Source of the DNA: Haberlea rhodopensis
Taxonomy: Eukaryota; Streptophyta; Magnoliopsida; Lamiales; Gesneriaceae
Direction: 5' to 3'
DNA: 64,000 nt
NCBI GenBank assembly: GCA_907163345.1
Contig: CAJQUN010000337.1
Span: 1 to 64,000 of the forward strand
Part shown: piece by piece, positions 22,164 through 32,657 of the stretch
How the letters are laid out: every line of letters begins with the position of its first letter
Position numbering within the stretch: the first letter of the stretch is position 1
Program-made: the position numbers and the translations under genes
The notes under the pieces: generated by a model
Databases searched by the model: none
The model's input: the letters and a program-made list of their open reading frames with translations, nothing else
Told to the model about the DNA's origin: nothing

Positions 22164-23384
22164 ATACCCTTATCTACTGAAGTCATCAGTAAATGTAACG
22201 AAGTATTGAAAACCACCTCTAGCATGTGCGCTTATGCGTCCACATACATCACTATGTATTAGTCCCAATAAAACATTGCCCTTTCAACATGTCCCTTGAA
22301 TGGGGCTTTAGTCATCTTGCCCATTAAACAAGACTCGCATGTTTCATATGATTCAAAATCAAATGAATCTAATGCTCCATCCTTATGAAGTTTCGATATG
22401 TGGTTCTCGTTTATATGGCCCAAGCGACAATGCCAGAGATAAGTTGGATTAGAATCATTATTCTTAATCCTTTTAGTATTAATGTTATAGACATGCATAT
22501 CTAGATTTAATATATAAAGACCATTAATCATTTTTGCACTTGCATAAAACATATCATTTGAATAAATAGAACAACAGTTGTCCTTTATCATAAATGAAAA
22601 TCCACACTTGTCTAAACAAGAAATAGAAATAATGTTTTGGTAATGGATGGCACAAAATAACAGTCTTTTAAAATCAACGATAAACCAGAAGGCAAAGATA
22701 AATAATAATCTCCTATAGCTAATGCAGCAACTCTTGCTCCATTTCCAACTCGGAGATCAACTTCGTCTTTCGCCAACAATCTACTCTTTTTGAGGTCTTG
22801 CACATTTACACAAATGTGAGATCCATATCCAGTATCTAATACACATGATGAAGAAGTAGATAAATTGACTTCTATAACAAAAATACCTGAAGTGGAAGTC
22901 ACACTTCCTTTCTTTAGATCCTCCAGATATACTTTGCAGTTTCTTTTCCAATGGCCGGTCTCACCGCAATGGAAACAGTTCCCTTCCTTTGCTATCCCTC
23001 CCTTTGGCTTCAGTGCAGAAGACTTTGGCTTAGATTTAACAAAGACCTTCTTTGCTTTCTTATTGCCCTTAGCTTTGGCCCTTCCTTTGCTCTTATTCAC
23101 AATAAGAACATTTGTGGCCTTAGTCTTCTTTGTATTTGCTTCATATGTTCTCAACATACCAAGCAATTGTGGTAGAGTCTTTTCCATGTCAGTCATATTG
23201 TAATTTACTACAAATTGACTGAAGCTCTCAGGCAACGATTGCAAGATCACATCGGTGGCCAACTCTTGGTCCAATGGAAAACTCAGCTTCTCCAGATTCT
23301 CAATGTACCCAATCATCTTGAGCACATGAGTTCCAACTAGGCTTCCCTCTACCATCCTGCACTGGAACAACGCTTTAGAGATGT
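22164..23384 (-). pseudogene. Copia gag C-terminal half, protease and GAG-pre-integrase, broken
   Basis: Minus strand, continuing the gag cut at 23384. Gag: ALFQCRMVEGSLVGTHVLKM, FPLDQELATDVILQSLP, then a Lys-rich part and one zinc knuckle, CFHCGETGHWKRNC. Protease: CVLDTGYGSHIC with the DTG active site. The frame breaks near 22612. It resumes as GAG-pre-integrase (YLWHCRLGHINENHI...CESCLMGKMTKAPF, 22259-22591) and breaks again before the integrase core with a frameshift and an in-frame TAA. The N-terminal part that an automatic translation would add right of 23384 belongs to the LARD LTR, not to gag. Confidence 0.85.
23380..23384. repeat. Target-site duplication GATGT of LARD A (left)
   Basis: GATGT precedes the LTR start TGTGATG at 23385 and is repeated at 53972-53976 right after the distal LTR. 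This proves that 23385-53971 went in as one element, later expanded by nested insertions. Confidence 0.95.
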
Positions 23385-23711
23385 TGTGATGACCAGGGAT
23401 TATAGATGTTAATCCCGTAGTGTTAATAATCCCTAAAGTTGTTTTACGTGGCGATTTGGAGTTTAATCGCGGTGTTGGGCCTTCTGGCTCGTTTATTTGG
23501 GTAGTTGGGATCGTTGGATCCCGAGGTTGAGATTGTATTCTCATTTGGGTGAAAAACCTAAGAGTTGGGTTTTTAGTGTGACTTGGGATCTGGGGTGCTT
23601 GTGTGGGCACCGGTAGGGGGTTAGAGTTAGAGAGAGAATTTTTGAAAACAGTTGATTTTTAATGAATCATGATGTATTTGTGGAGCTATTAGTATTTCAG
23701 AGTATTTTTTC

Positions 23712-23719
23712 TATAAATA
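23712..23719 (+). promoter_or_regulatory. TATA box of the LARD LTR
   Basis: TATAAATA about 330 bp into the LTR. It is kept in every LARD LTR that retains this part, and the G/C-rich leader starts about 40 bp downstream. It probably marks the U3/R transcription start. Confidence 0.7.
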
Positions 23720-24704
23720 CCAATTGAACCCGAGATTTTAATTTTTATTTCATTTCAGCCCCACCAACCCGCCTCTCTCTCTCTCTCCCCGTCGATTTCC
23801 GTCTGCCCCTACCCCCGCGCACAAAAGCGGTGCGCCCGCCGCCGTCCAGCCGCCGTTCTGCGCGTGCGACCCGCCACAGGCTTCGTCTCGTCGAGGCGCA
23901 GCTATCCCCTCCGGCAATTGAGAGTTTCGTCGCGTTTTGAAGTCGGATTTTGCGGGAAAGCGTCGATCCCCAATTTCTAGGGTTTATCGGATTTCGACCG
24001 ATTTACTTCCGATTTTCGATTGGGTAACCTTCCTTACCCCTTTTTCATGCTTCTCATGTATTCCCCTGCCTTTTTGTGAATTATTGTGTTCGAATTTAAA
24101 GAATTGGGTTCGAATTTAGGGCTTTGGGTTCGATTTTTTGGGGGTTTTTGGCAAGGGGTAATGATTCTTGCTTTTGATAGTTTAATTCACATTTTAGATG
24201 AATTATGGTGTTTAATTGGGTTCGATTTGTGAGATTAGGGTTCGAAAATTTGTAGGGTGTTCTTGAATAATTTTCGATATTGTCTCATTTGTTTCCCTCC
24301 CTGCATGTACCCTGCCCCGGGTCATTTAAATGGTTAATTGTCGAGTGTTGACAATATTTTGAGGGTTGAGTGTGCTTGAGCATGGGTTGCATGTTCGTAA
24401 ATAATTGTGAATTATTTATCGTGTTAGTACATCATTCCTCGGGGCATGGAACTCAAGCAAGATTTGGCTCGGACTTCGGAGATTTAAGGTACGTGCGACG
24501 TACGAGCATTACTATATATATTAGAGCATTGTGAAATGCATAATGTATTTTGATTTCATTGAATATTGTGCGTGTGGTTATATATATGTTGATATAGCCA
24601 AGGAACGACCAAATCTTGATATCGCCGCTTGTAGCGTGCGTGACACTAGAGTAGGATAACTCTTACAAGATATAAGGGGTACTGGGTTTATATGACTATT
24701 GTAG

Positions 24705-24866
24705 GGCATTTGAGATGCCTGAGGATGATCGTAGAATCATGTATTCATTATAAGACATTTGAGATGTCTAGGTATAATGGAGAACTGGTAAAATAAATGC
24801 TAGGCATTTGAGCTATCTGTGATTGATAGCGAGGTTGTGAAATCAGTATTAGATATTGAGATATCT
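24705..24866 (+). repeat. Three constant-loop hairpins in the LARD A LTR
   Basis: GGCAT-TTGAG-ATGCC (24705-24719), AGACAT-TTGAG-ATGTCT (24753-24769) and AGATAT-TGAG-ATATCT (24851-24866). A degenerate fourth copy (GGCATTTGAGCTATC) starts near 24803. The loop is near constant, the arms differ and stay complementary. Confidence 0.8.
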
Positions 24867-25848
24867 ATATTTGCATGTATAATGAATTTGGAATCACTAT
24901 CTATTGATACTCGAGAATTAGGCATGCGATGAGTTAATCAATGTGTTGATTTACTGATTTTTGAGATTTGATGAGTTTGATGATTGTGAGAACAGGGACA
25001 GTACACGGAATCCCGGATGAGGACATTGCCATCCAGGGAGTATCATTTAAATTCATTAGTATTTACTTTTGTTGTAAATTATGAATTTCATTATTGTGAT
25101 TATGGGATTTTGTGTATTGGTATGCTCACCCCATTGGGGGCTGTCTCTGTTGGGGCAGGTGAACAGGTACATCGATGGCTTTGGAGTTGAGCTCGAGCTG
25201 TTGATTGGATTTACTCCCAGGATCGTGGTACCAGGGCTTGATGGAGCACGGTATCGTATAGAGTACCTATATACACTTGAGGGTTATATACATATTCATG
25301 ATGCTCGCATGTGAGCACGATTATACTTGTATATGGATTGTATATAAAGGCATGAGCCTTTCTCTCTTTCATTTGATGTTGCATGCAATTAGAGGTAGAA
25401 TTGCTAAATGATATGAGAGTCATTGGTGTATTATGTGGGTGTTGAAACCCACTTTTGTTATCATATGTGTGGTGTCTTCCCTGGCTGGGAATTTACTTGG
25501 TATTGCTGTATTCTGATGAGTATTATGTTTTCCCTGGCCGGGAATTATGTTATGTGTTGTGCTTTTATTTCGGGATAGCTCTATTTATGGGGAGACTCTG
25601 CCCAAATTTTTATAAAAGTCCACAATGTAACAAGTGGCACAAAGGGATGGTAATGGGCGAACTTTATGAGTCTATTTGTTGTTAGGCTGATGATCTTATA
25701 ACATTGAGTGTTAATGGAAATTTTGTAATTGCCATGCAATGATAAAGTATCATCTGAGCTTCCCGATTGACTTTTTATTGAAAGCATGTGCCACACATAG
25801 TGGTTAATACACTAATCAAGGGTTAAGGGCTTGGGGTCCTTACATTAG

Positions 25849-25860
25849 TGGTATCAGAGC
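25849..25860 (+). promoter_or_regulatory. LARD A primer-binding site
   Basis: TGGTATCAGAGC four bases after the LTR end, tRNA-iMet type. The flanking bases (TTAG before, AGTGGTT after) are the same as in the Tekay-like element at 43374. Confidence 0.93.
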
Positions 25861-26478
25861 AGTGGTTGCTCATTGGGGCTGTTAAGGGCCTAGGAAGTTA
25901 TTGACAGCACATATTTATGCATGATGGCATTAATGTTGTATGACATAACAAATTGTTTATGTGCTATTATGATATGAAAAGTGGTATTGCTAACCATTGT
26001 GGTTGCAGGAATCGTGTGGAACACGATAGGATGGCATTAATAGTGATGTCTGGCACTCCGTGTGTTACGTGCCAAGGAATCTGATTTTGTAAGAGAATCA
26101 GGTAAAGGGATATTTCCGAGGTAACATGTCTTGGTATACGTATTGACATGCAAGTGGTTGCATATATGTATTGAATGTTTGATGCATAGCGTATATGGCT
26201 ATTGTTGCTAACCCTGATGGTTGCAGGTTACAGGAAATATGGAGTACGAAAAGGAATGATGATTATACATATGTACGGGCATCCAAAGGGTAACATGTAT
26301 TATGTGTTTAGTTATTTAACACAAGGTAAATCAAGGTATGCATAAGATAGTGCATTATGATATGATACATGTTGATACGCATCGTTTTGCATATGTATGT
26401 TGTGAAATATAAGAGGTGTATTTCACGAGTCAAGGTTATCCTAGTGAGGATTTCAAGGCTTACGCTAAGGTCCATATG

Positions 26479-27320
26479 AAGCGAGGAAGAATTCCGCTTA
26501 TGTGGAGTAGTAAGAAGCATTGAAATGCACTACTGATAAGTGACTCAATTCCATAAGAAGCAAGAATTCTGCTGACATGGATTCCATAGGAAGCGAGGAA
26601 AAATTCCGCTTACGTGGATTTCCATAAGGAGCAAAATTCTGCTTACGTGGATGCCATACGAAGCGAGGATGAGATACCGCTTGTATGAAGAAGCGAGGAT
26701 GAGATGCCGCTTGTTAGGATGATGATTCATTCCTTTGTGATGACACGGATGATAGCGGTGATGTGTCCTGCTGTGTCGATTTATATTCATTTCATTATGA
26801 GGACACGGATGATAGCGGTGATGTGTCCCGCTGTGTCGATTTATATTCATTTCATTATGAGGACATGGATGATAGCGCTGATGTGTCCCGCTGTGTCGAT
26901 TTATATTTATTGGCGATGGTTCATTCCGCCAGGTGTATTGATAGCGATGGTTCATTCCGCTATATTGATTGGCGATGGTTCTTTCCGCCAGGTGTATTGA
27001 TAGCGATGGTTCATTCCGCTATATTGATTGGCGATGGTTCTTTCCGCCAGGTGTATTGATAGCGATGGTTCATTCAGCTATATTGATTGGCGATGGTTCA
27101 TTCCGCCAGGTGTATTGATAGCGATGGTTCATTCCGCTATATTGATTGGCGATGGTTCATTCCGCCAGATGTATTTATAGCGATGGTTCGTTCCGCTATA
27201 TTGATTGGTGATGGTTCATTCCGCCAGGTGTATTGATAGCGACGGTTCATTCCGCTATATTGATTGGCGATGGTTTATACCGCCGGGTATTGATAGCGAT
27301 GCATCTTTCCGCTATTATGT
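26479..27320 (+). repeat. Variable-stem GCG hairpin array
   Basis: Three successive zones: AAGCG...CGCTT units (26479-26720), three 60-bp units with AGCG...CGCT (about 26730-26905), and about six 59-bp double units that alternate TGGCG-N11-CGCCA with ATAGCG-N11-CGCTAT (26910-27300). The loop is close to ATGGTTCATTC. The outer stem bases change in pairs. Confidence 0.85.
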
Positions 27321-27665
27321 GGACGATGATTCATGCTCAGGTGTATATCGAGGTTTCATGCCACTTATTATATGACGAGGTATCATGCCGTCGATTCTAT
27401 AGCGATGGATTGTGCCGTTATGTACTCAGCACAGGATTTTGCCGCCTTCGAGCGATGGGTGCTGATTACGTACTATTATTGAGCGACGGAGACAGGTATG
27501 CCGCTATATTGTTAGCGATGAGGTATGAGATATTGCTATTCTATTAGCTTTATTGTAGCTGGCATGCGTTGATATACATGTTTTATTATGCCTATTTTAC
27601 TAGCATGATGGTGGATGACATACGCTGATGTACATGGACCGTCACGAGTTGACTGGGTTGTTTAG

Positions 27666-27779
27666 ATGTCATTGTTGACATGTATCGTCACTAGTTGACA
27701 ATGCCTTAGATGCCATGAGTTGGCATGTGTCGTCATGGGATGACGATGACAATGGTGTAGGAGATGTCTTATTAGACAT
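27666..27779 (+). repeat. Four short perfect hairpins
   Basis: ATGTCA-ttgt-TGACAT (27666-27681), ATGCCA-tgagt-TGGCAT (27710-27726), CGTCAT-ggg-ATGACG (27731-27745) and ATGTCT-tatt-AGACAT (27764-27779). They recur with few changes in the duplicated copy (37875-37990) and, as complement, in LARD B (58540-58650). Confidence 0.75.
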
Positions 27780-28188
27780 GCATCATCGTTACGATGAACA
27801 ATGTGTTGAGTATATGTATTCAGTGGTATGCCTTGGGTGCCAGTACCGAGCACAAGGTGGTGTGTGCGTCACCGATTGACGTAGCCCTTATACCGAGCGG
27901 GTTGCTCGAGGAATGGATGGATGCGCTGTACATGTGATTGTACCGCATCTTATGTTTGGGGTAATCATATTACGAGTGGTGATACCCTTGAGGTATGCTC
28001 GTTGGAATGGCTTTTGGCCATGTGATTTGACGACAGGAGTAATCATGGAGGAAATTACTCGCTTTCTGTCGATGTGACATGTGGTAGACATGGTCACACC
28101 ACCCTTGAGGGTGTAGAATGGGTCCTAAAGGATTAGGATCAGGTTATGTTAAGTACATAGGGACACTGGAGCGTCCAGGGTGTATAGG

Positions 28189-30079
28189 TGTAAGGACCCT
28201 AGCCCTTAACCCTTGATTAGTGTATTAACCACTATGTGTGGCACATGCTTTCAATACAAATCAAACGGGAAGCTCAGATGATACTTTACCATTGAATGGC
28301 AATTACAAAATTTTCTTTAATACTCAATGTTATAAGATCATCATCCTAACAACAAATAGACTCATAAAGTTCGCCCATTTCCATCCCCTTTGTGCCACTT
28401 TTCACATTGTGGACTTTTATAAAAATTTGGGCAGAGTCTCCCCATAAATAGAGCTATCCCGAAATAAAAGCACAACACATAACACAATTCCCGGCCAGGG
28501 AAGCACAATACTCAATAGAATACAGAAATTCTAAGTAAATTCCCAGCCAGGGAAGGCACCACACAAGAGGACAACAAAGTGGGTTTCAACACCCACATAA
28601 TACACCAATGACTCTCATATCATTTAGCAATTCTACCTCTAATTGCATGCAACATAGAATGAAAGAGAGAAAGGCTCATGCCTTTATATACAACCCATAT
28701 ACAAGTGTAATCGTGCTCACATGCGAGCATCATGAATATGTATATAATCCTCAGGTGTATATAAGTACTCTATACGATACCGTGCTCCATCAAGCCCTGG
28801 TACCACGATCCTGGGAGTACCTCCAATCAACAGCTCGAGCTCAGCTCCACAGCCATCGATGTACATGTTCACCTGTCCCAACAGAGACAGCCCCCAACGG
28901 GGTGAGCATACCAATACACAAAATCCCACAATCACAATAATGAAATTCATCATTTACAACAAAAGTAAATACTAAATGAATTTAAATGATACTCCCTGGA
29001 TGGTAACGTCCTCATCCGGGATTCCGTGTACTGTCCCTGTTCTCACAATCATCAAACTCATCAAATCTCAAAAATCAGTAAATCAACACATTGATTAACT
29101 CATCGCATGCCTAATCCTCGAATATCAACAGATAGTGATTGCAAACTCATTAAACATGCAAATATAGATATCTCAATATCTAATACTGATTTCACAACCT
29201 CGCTATCAATCACAGATAGCTCAAATGCCTAGCATTTATTTTACCAATCCTCCATTATACCTAGACATCTCAAATGTCTTATAATGAATGCATGATTCTA
29301 CGATCATCCTCAGGCATCTCAAATGCCCTACAATAGTCATATAAACCCAGTACTTGTAAGAGTTATCCTACTCTAGTGTCACGCACGCTACAAGCGGCGA
29401 TATCAAGATTTGGTTGTTCCTTAGTTATATCAACATATATATATAACCATACGCACAATTATTCAATGCAATCAAAATACATTATGCATTTCACAAATGC
29501 TCTCATATAAAGAAATGCTCGTACGTCGCACGTACCTTAAATCTCCGAAGTCCGAGCCAAACCTTGCTCGTGTTCCATGCCCCGAGGAACGATGTGCTAA
29601 CACGATAAATAATTCACAATTATTTACGAACATGCAACCCATGCTCAAGCACACCCATAACCCTCAAAAAATTGTCAACACACGACAATTAACCTTTTAA
29701 AAGACCCGGGGCAGGGTACATGCAGGGAGGGAAATAAATGAGACAATATCGAAAATTGTTCAAGAACACCCTACAAATTTTCGAACCCTTATCTCACAAA
29801 TCGAACCCAAATAAACACCATAATTCATCTAAAATGTGAATTAAACCCTCAATAGCAAGAATCATCACCCTTGCCAAAAACCCCCAATTTTCGAACTCCA
29901 AGCCCTTAAATTCGAAAATAATTTCGAACCAAAACCACCCAAATTAGCAGGGAAATACATCACAAGTATGGAAAGGGGTAAGGAAGGTTACCCAATCGAA
30001 AACCGGAAGGAAAATCGACCGAAATCGAAGAACCCTAGAATTTGGGGATCGACGCTTTCCTGCAAAATCCGACTTCAAA
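28189..30079 (-). repeat. LARD C 3' LTR, truncated
   Basis: 1891 bp, almost identical to 38399-40288. The minus-strand front, with the TATA box, is deleted. Confidence 0.88.
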
Positions 30080-30320
30080 CTCTGAAACAGAGCGACTTAC
30101 TAAAACCAACTTATCACCCAAGAGGCAAAACGTACCTCGGTGCGGGTCATCCTAAAAGTCAGTCCCTCGTGACTGCGAAACAACCGATACTTACCTCTCA
30201 TCAAACTCTGAAACAGAGCGACTTACTAAAACCAACTTATCACCCAAGAGGCAAAACGTACCTCGGTGCGGGTCATCCTAAAAGTCAGTCCCTCGTGACT
30301 GCGAAACAACCGATACTTAC
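30075..30320 (-). repeat. 126-bp tandem duplication
   Basis: The block starting TCAAACTCTGAAACAGAGCG at 30075 is repeated at 30201 with near identity. LARD A (about 51240-51360) and LARD B (57215-57340) have a single copy, so it arose in this fragment. Confidence 0.85.
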
Positions 30321-31031
30321 GACTGTAGATCGGACAGTCATCCTTAGTTCTAATACAACTAGTAAGAACGCATCCTGAATGACACCTCAACCGTGAGAAC
30401 GTTGACCTCGTGTCAAACTCTGGAGTGGAATAAACTTCCAAATCCATCATAACGTCCAAGAGCGTCAGCACAACTCAACGCTAATAATCCAAAAGCAGTT
30501 AGTTAACAGAAACTGCACGGATTCGAATCGCTCCCGATTCCATCGTAGATATCATTCCATGACATCTCTATCATGACTCACGATGTCTAACATACCTCGT
30601 TACGAGGGAAACACTAGTATACCACGGTGTATACATACCAAACCTGGTTTCCACTTTCAAACATTTTCCATCGAAGGAGCAGTCGCATCATTGCAACTCA
30701 ATTTGGGCAACTCACGGCCACAGATTCACACAAAAGACATCTCACAAGATGTCCACCTCCGGATGTTCCAAGTATCACATCCTAATCATAAATAAACAAT
30801 CGAGACTCCACAGAGTTTCAAATTCTGAAAGGACATGCAATAAACCCATTGCATCCTCAACACTTGTGTCGACAGCGACACCCAACCAATCCGAATTCCT
30901 GCCATCCCTTGATAATCCTAGGATTTAACAATCCAAACTTGGGAAGGCTATCGCATAACTCGGAGGAAAACAACAACAAGGAAATACCTTAACCCACACA
31001 AGATAATCCTTCCTCAAAGGGAGTCAACTAA
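30080..31031 (-). other. LARD C internal remnant, non-coding
   Basis: About 950 bp, the complement of LARD A 50550-51350. No protein motif is visible. The small conserved frames shared with LARD A and B change frame between copies. Confidence 0.75.
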
Positions 31032-32657
31032 TGTAAGGACCCTAATCCTTAAGTGCGGATCAAAGGCATAAATAGAGCTAAAATAAATGATCAGAGTGAA
31101 TTTATCGTGTTGAGTCTATGAGCTTTAAGAATTACATGCCAAAATGAGGACTATCAATGGATTAATTACATTCCCCATCAAAAGAATGTTATCAACTATA
31201 GTTTTACACTACTCCTAGAGTAGACACTATACAAAAATTTAATCCTGTCCTTCCTGTCTCAAAAGAATTCTCCACAAGCTCACCACCTCAACCCGCTTAG
31301 CCCTTCTATCATGCCAAAAGTGTACCTACAAGGACAACCCCCAAACATGAGCAATAATATCATCCATATTCAACACAATATGAATATAAAGCGTAAATGC
31401 ATAAAACACAATTAAAACACTTCCTGTTTTCCCATGTATTTCAAAACGCTTCCAGTTTGGTTGTCCCTGTACCATAACTCATGAGTATAATCAATAGATT
31501 ATTTTTAATGGTCTAGACATGTCATGGCACAATACCATCTCATCAATATCAAATACCGTTCACCATTCCCTAGTCTGTCCATCACAATGTATTTTAATGC
31601 CCCTCGCCTATTTACATATAGGCGGCATAGAATAACCTCGCTTCAATGGACATGCGGCTCTCCCACCCCTCGCTTCACATTGAGCGGCAAATATTCTTTC
31701 CTCGCCCTATATGATAACCACGCTCAAATGTGACATGCGGCGCTCCCACCCCTCGCTTCACATTTAGCGGAACCAAAACAAATAGCGGCAAGCATTAAAA
31801 TCATCAAGGGATGACCACGACTCATGGGATGTGCACCAATAATCATATGCATCTACAATCATCATGCATAATTCAACATGTATTTGCATCCACAATGCAT
31901 AATCACATATATACTCGCATCCACAATGCATAAACAATGAGTATATTAGATACATGTACCGTTGGGTGCCCGTACGTCCTCTACGTACCTTTCCAAAATG
32001 TTGGATATGGTAGGACTTCAATGCCTTGGCTGTGTTGCCACTTGGGATGGTTCTACACATTCACACAAATCAATATTAGAACCCAATAATAGTCTGATAC
32101 CAAAAATCCTACAAAAATATTCAAAAACACCAAATTTGGTGTCTCGCGATCGATCGCCATATAGCCCCGATCGATCGCGAGACCACACTGTCTCGAGCAA
32201 CAAAATTTTACAATCCGCGATCGATCGCTGAGTTTACGCCGATCGATCGCGGCCTCGCCGATCGATCGCGCCAAACTCGCGATCGATCGCTGAAGTCCAC
32301 TGCCTTCAGCACTGCAGCTCGCGATCGATCGCGGAAGGCGCCGATCGATCGCCGAGTCCTGCATACCCGATTTTCGGGCACTATTCACCCATCTTCAACC
32401 CCAACTCAAATAAACTCAAATAATCCAACATCAACCATACAAAACCACTACAAATCTTCAATAAACAACATCATACAACCATAAATCTAACACTCACCCA
32501 AAAATAACACCAACTCATACAAACCCATTTTAAAACCCTTCAAAAACATACCAAACTTAAACAAAACCTTACAAAATCAACAATGAGGTATCCATACCTC
32601 TTGGGGATCTCAAATCTCCCAATAAACTCCACACAACAAGATTTTTGGAAGGGTTTC
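31032..32657 (-). repeat. Chromovirus-like LTR remnant
   Basis: It begins TGTAAGGACCCTAATCC, like the complement of a LARD or Tekay-type LTR end, directly after ACTAA of LARD C. It holds CGATCGATCG palindromes (32146-32353) and GCG hairpins near 31600-31760 (CGCCT...AGGCG, CGCT...AGCG), but is not an obvious copy of any other LTR here. It stops without a CA end where the Athila-like LTR begins (32658). A whole internal region and partner LTR are absent. Confidence 0.65.
32146..32353 (-). repeat. CGATCGATCG palindrome cluster in the remnant LTR
   Basis: Eight palindromic blocks such as GCGATCGATCGC, about 15-55 bp apart. Confidence 0.85.

Larger units (their letters stand above)
23385..25844 (+). 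repeat. LARD A 5' LTR
   Basis: 2460 bp, TGTGATGACC...GTCCTTACA. It has a TATA box (23712-23719), a C/T- and G/C-rich stretch just downstream (23760-23900), a group of three small hairpins (24705-24866), and two TTCCC-N5-GGGAA inverted repeats (about 25470-25545). Several small frames inside it are not supported as genes. Confidence 0.92.
25861..28188 (+). other. LARD A internal segment 1, non-coding, repeat-rich
   Basis: About 2.3 kb. The first 600 bp matches the complement of 60100-60396 in LARD B. Then come the GCG hairpin array (26479-27320), a set of MATG-type hairpins (27666-27779), and unique DNA up to the ATAGG target (28184-28188) of LARD C. Short frames through the array are by-products of the 59-60-bp periodicity and do not carry protein motifs. 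Confidence 0.8.
27329..30079 (+). repeat. Direct duplication, copy 1
   Basis: It matches 37540-40288 nearly base for base, with roughly a dozen differences by eye. It spans the end of LARD A internal segment 1, the ATAGG target and the first 1.9 kb of a minus-orientation LARD LTR. Confidence 0.88.
28189..31031 (-). mobile_element. LARD C fragment: truncated 3' LTR and adjoining internal DNA
   Basis: A minus-orientation LARD inserted in LARD A at ATAGG (28184-28188; the distal copy is at 40830-40834). The LTR part (28189-30079) lacks its last ~540 bp (U3 front). It is joined directly at a TCAAA microhomology to internal sequence equivalent to 57220 onward in LARD B and the complement of 51350 downward in LARD A. 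The internal part ends at 31031, where another LTR begins. Confidence 0.82.

Noticed and set aside
23385..23610. Apparent N-terminal extension of the copia gag into the LARD LTR
   Set aside because: The segment right of 23384 is the LARD LTR, found again at 51510. The true gag N-terminus is at 53972-54300 and 63283-63314.
25849..25860. Possible tRNA-Met gene fragments at the PBS sites
   Set aside because: Only 12 bases match and all sit next to LTR ends; no cloverleaf can be drawn.
26704..27059. Overlapping open frames through the hairpin array, with repeated protein-like units
   Set aside because: All frames are open because the 59-60-bp unit lacks stops. The proteins have no known motif, and frames differ between LARD A and LARD B.
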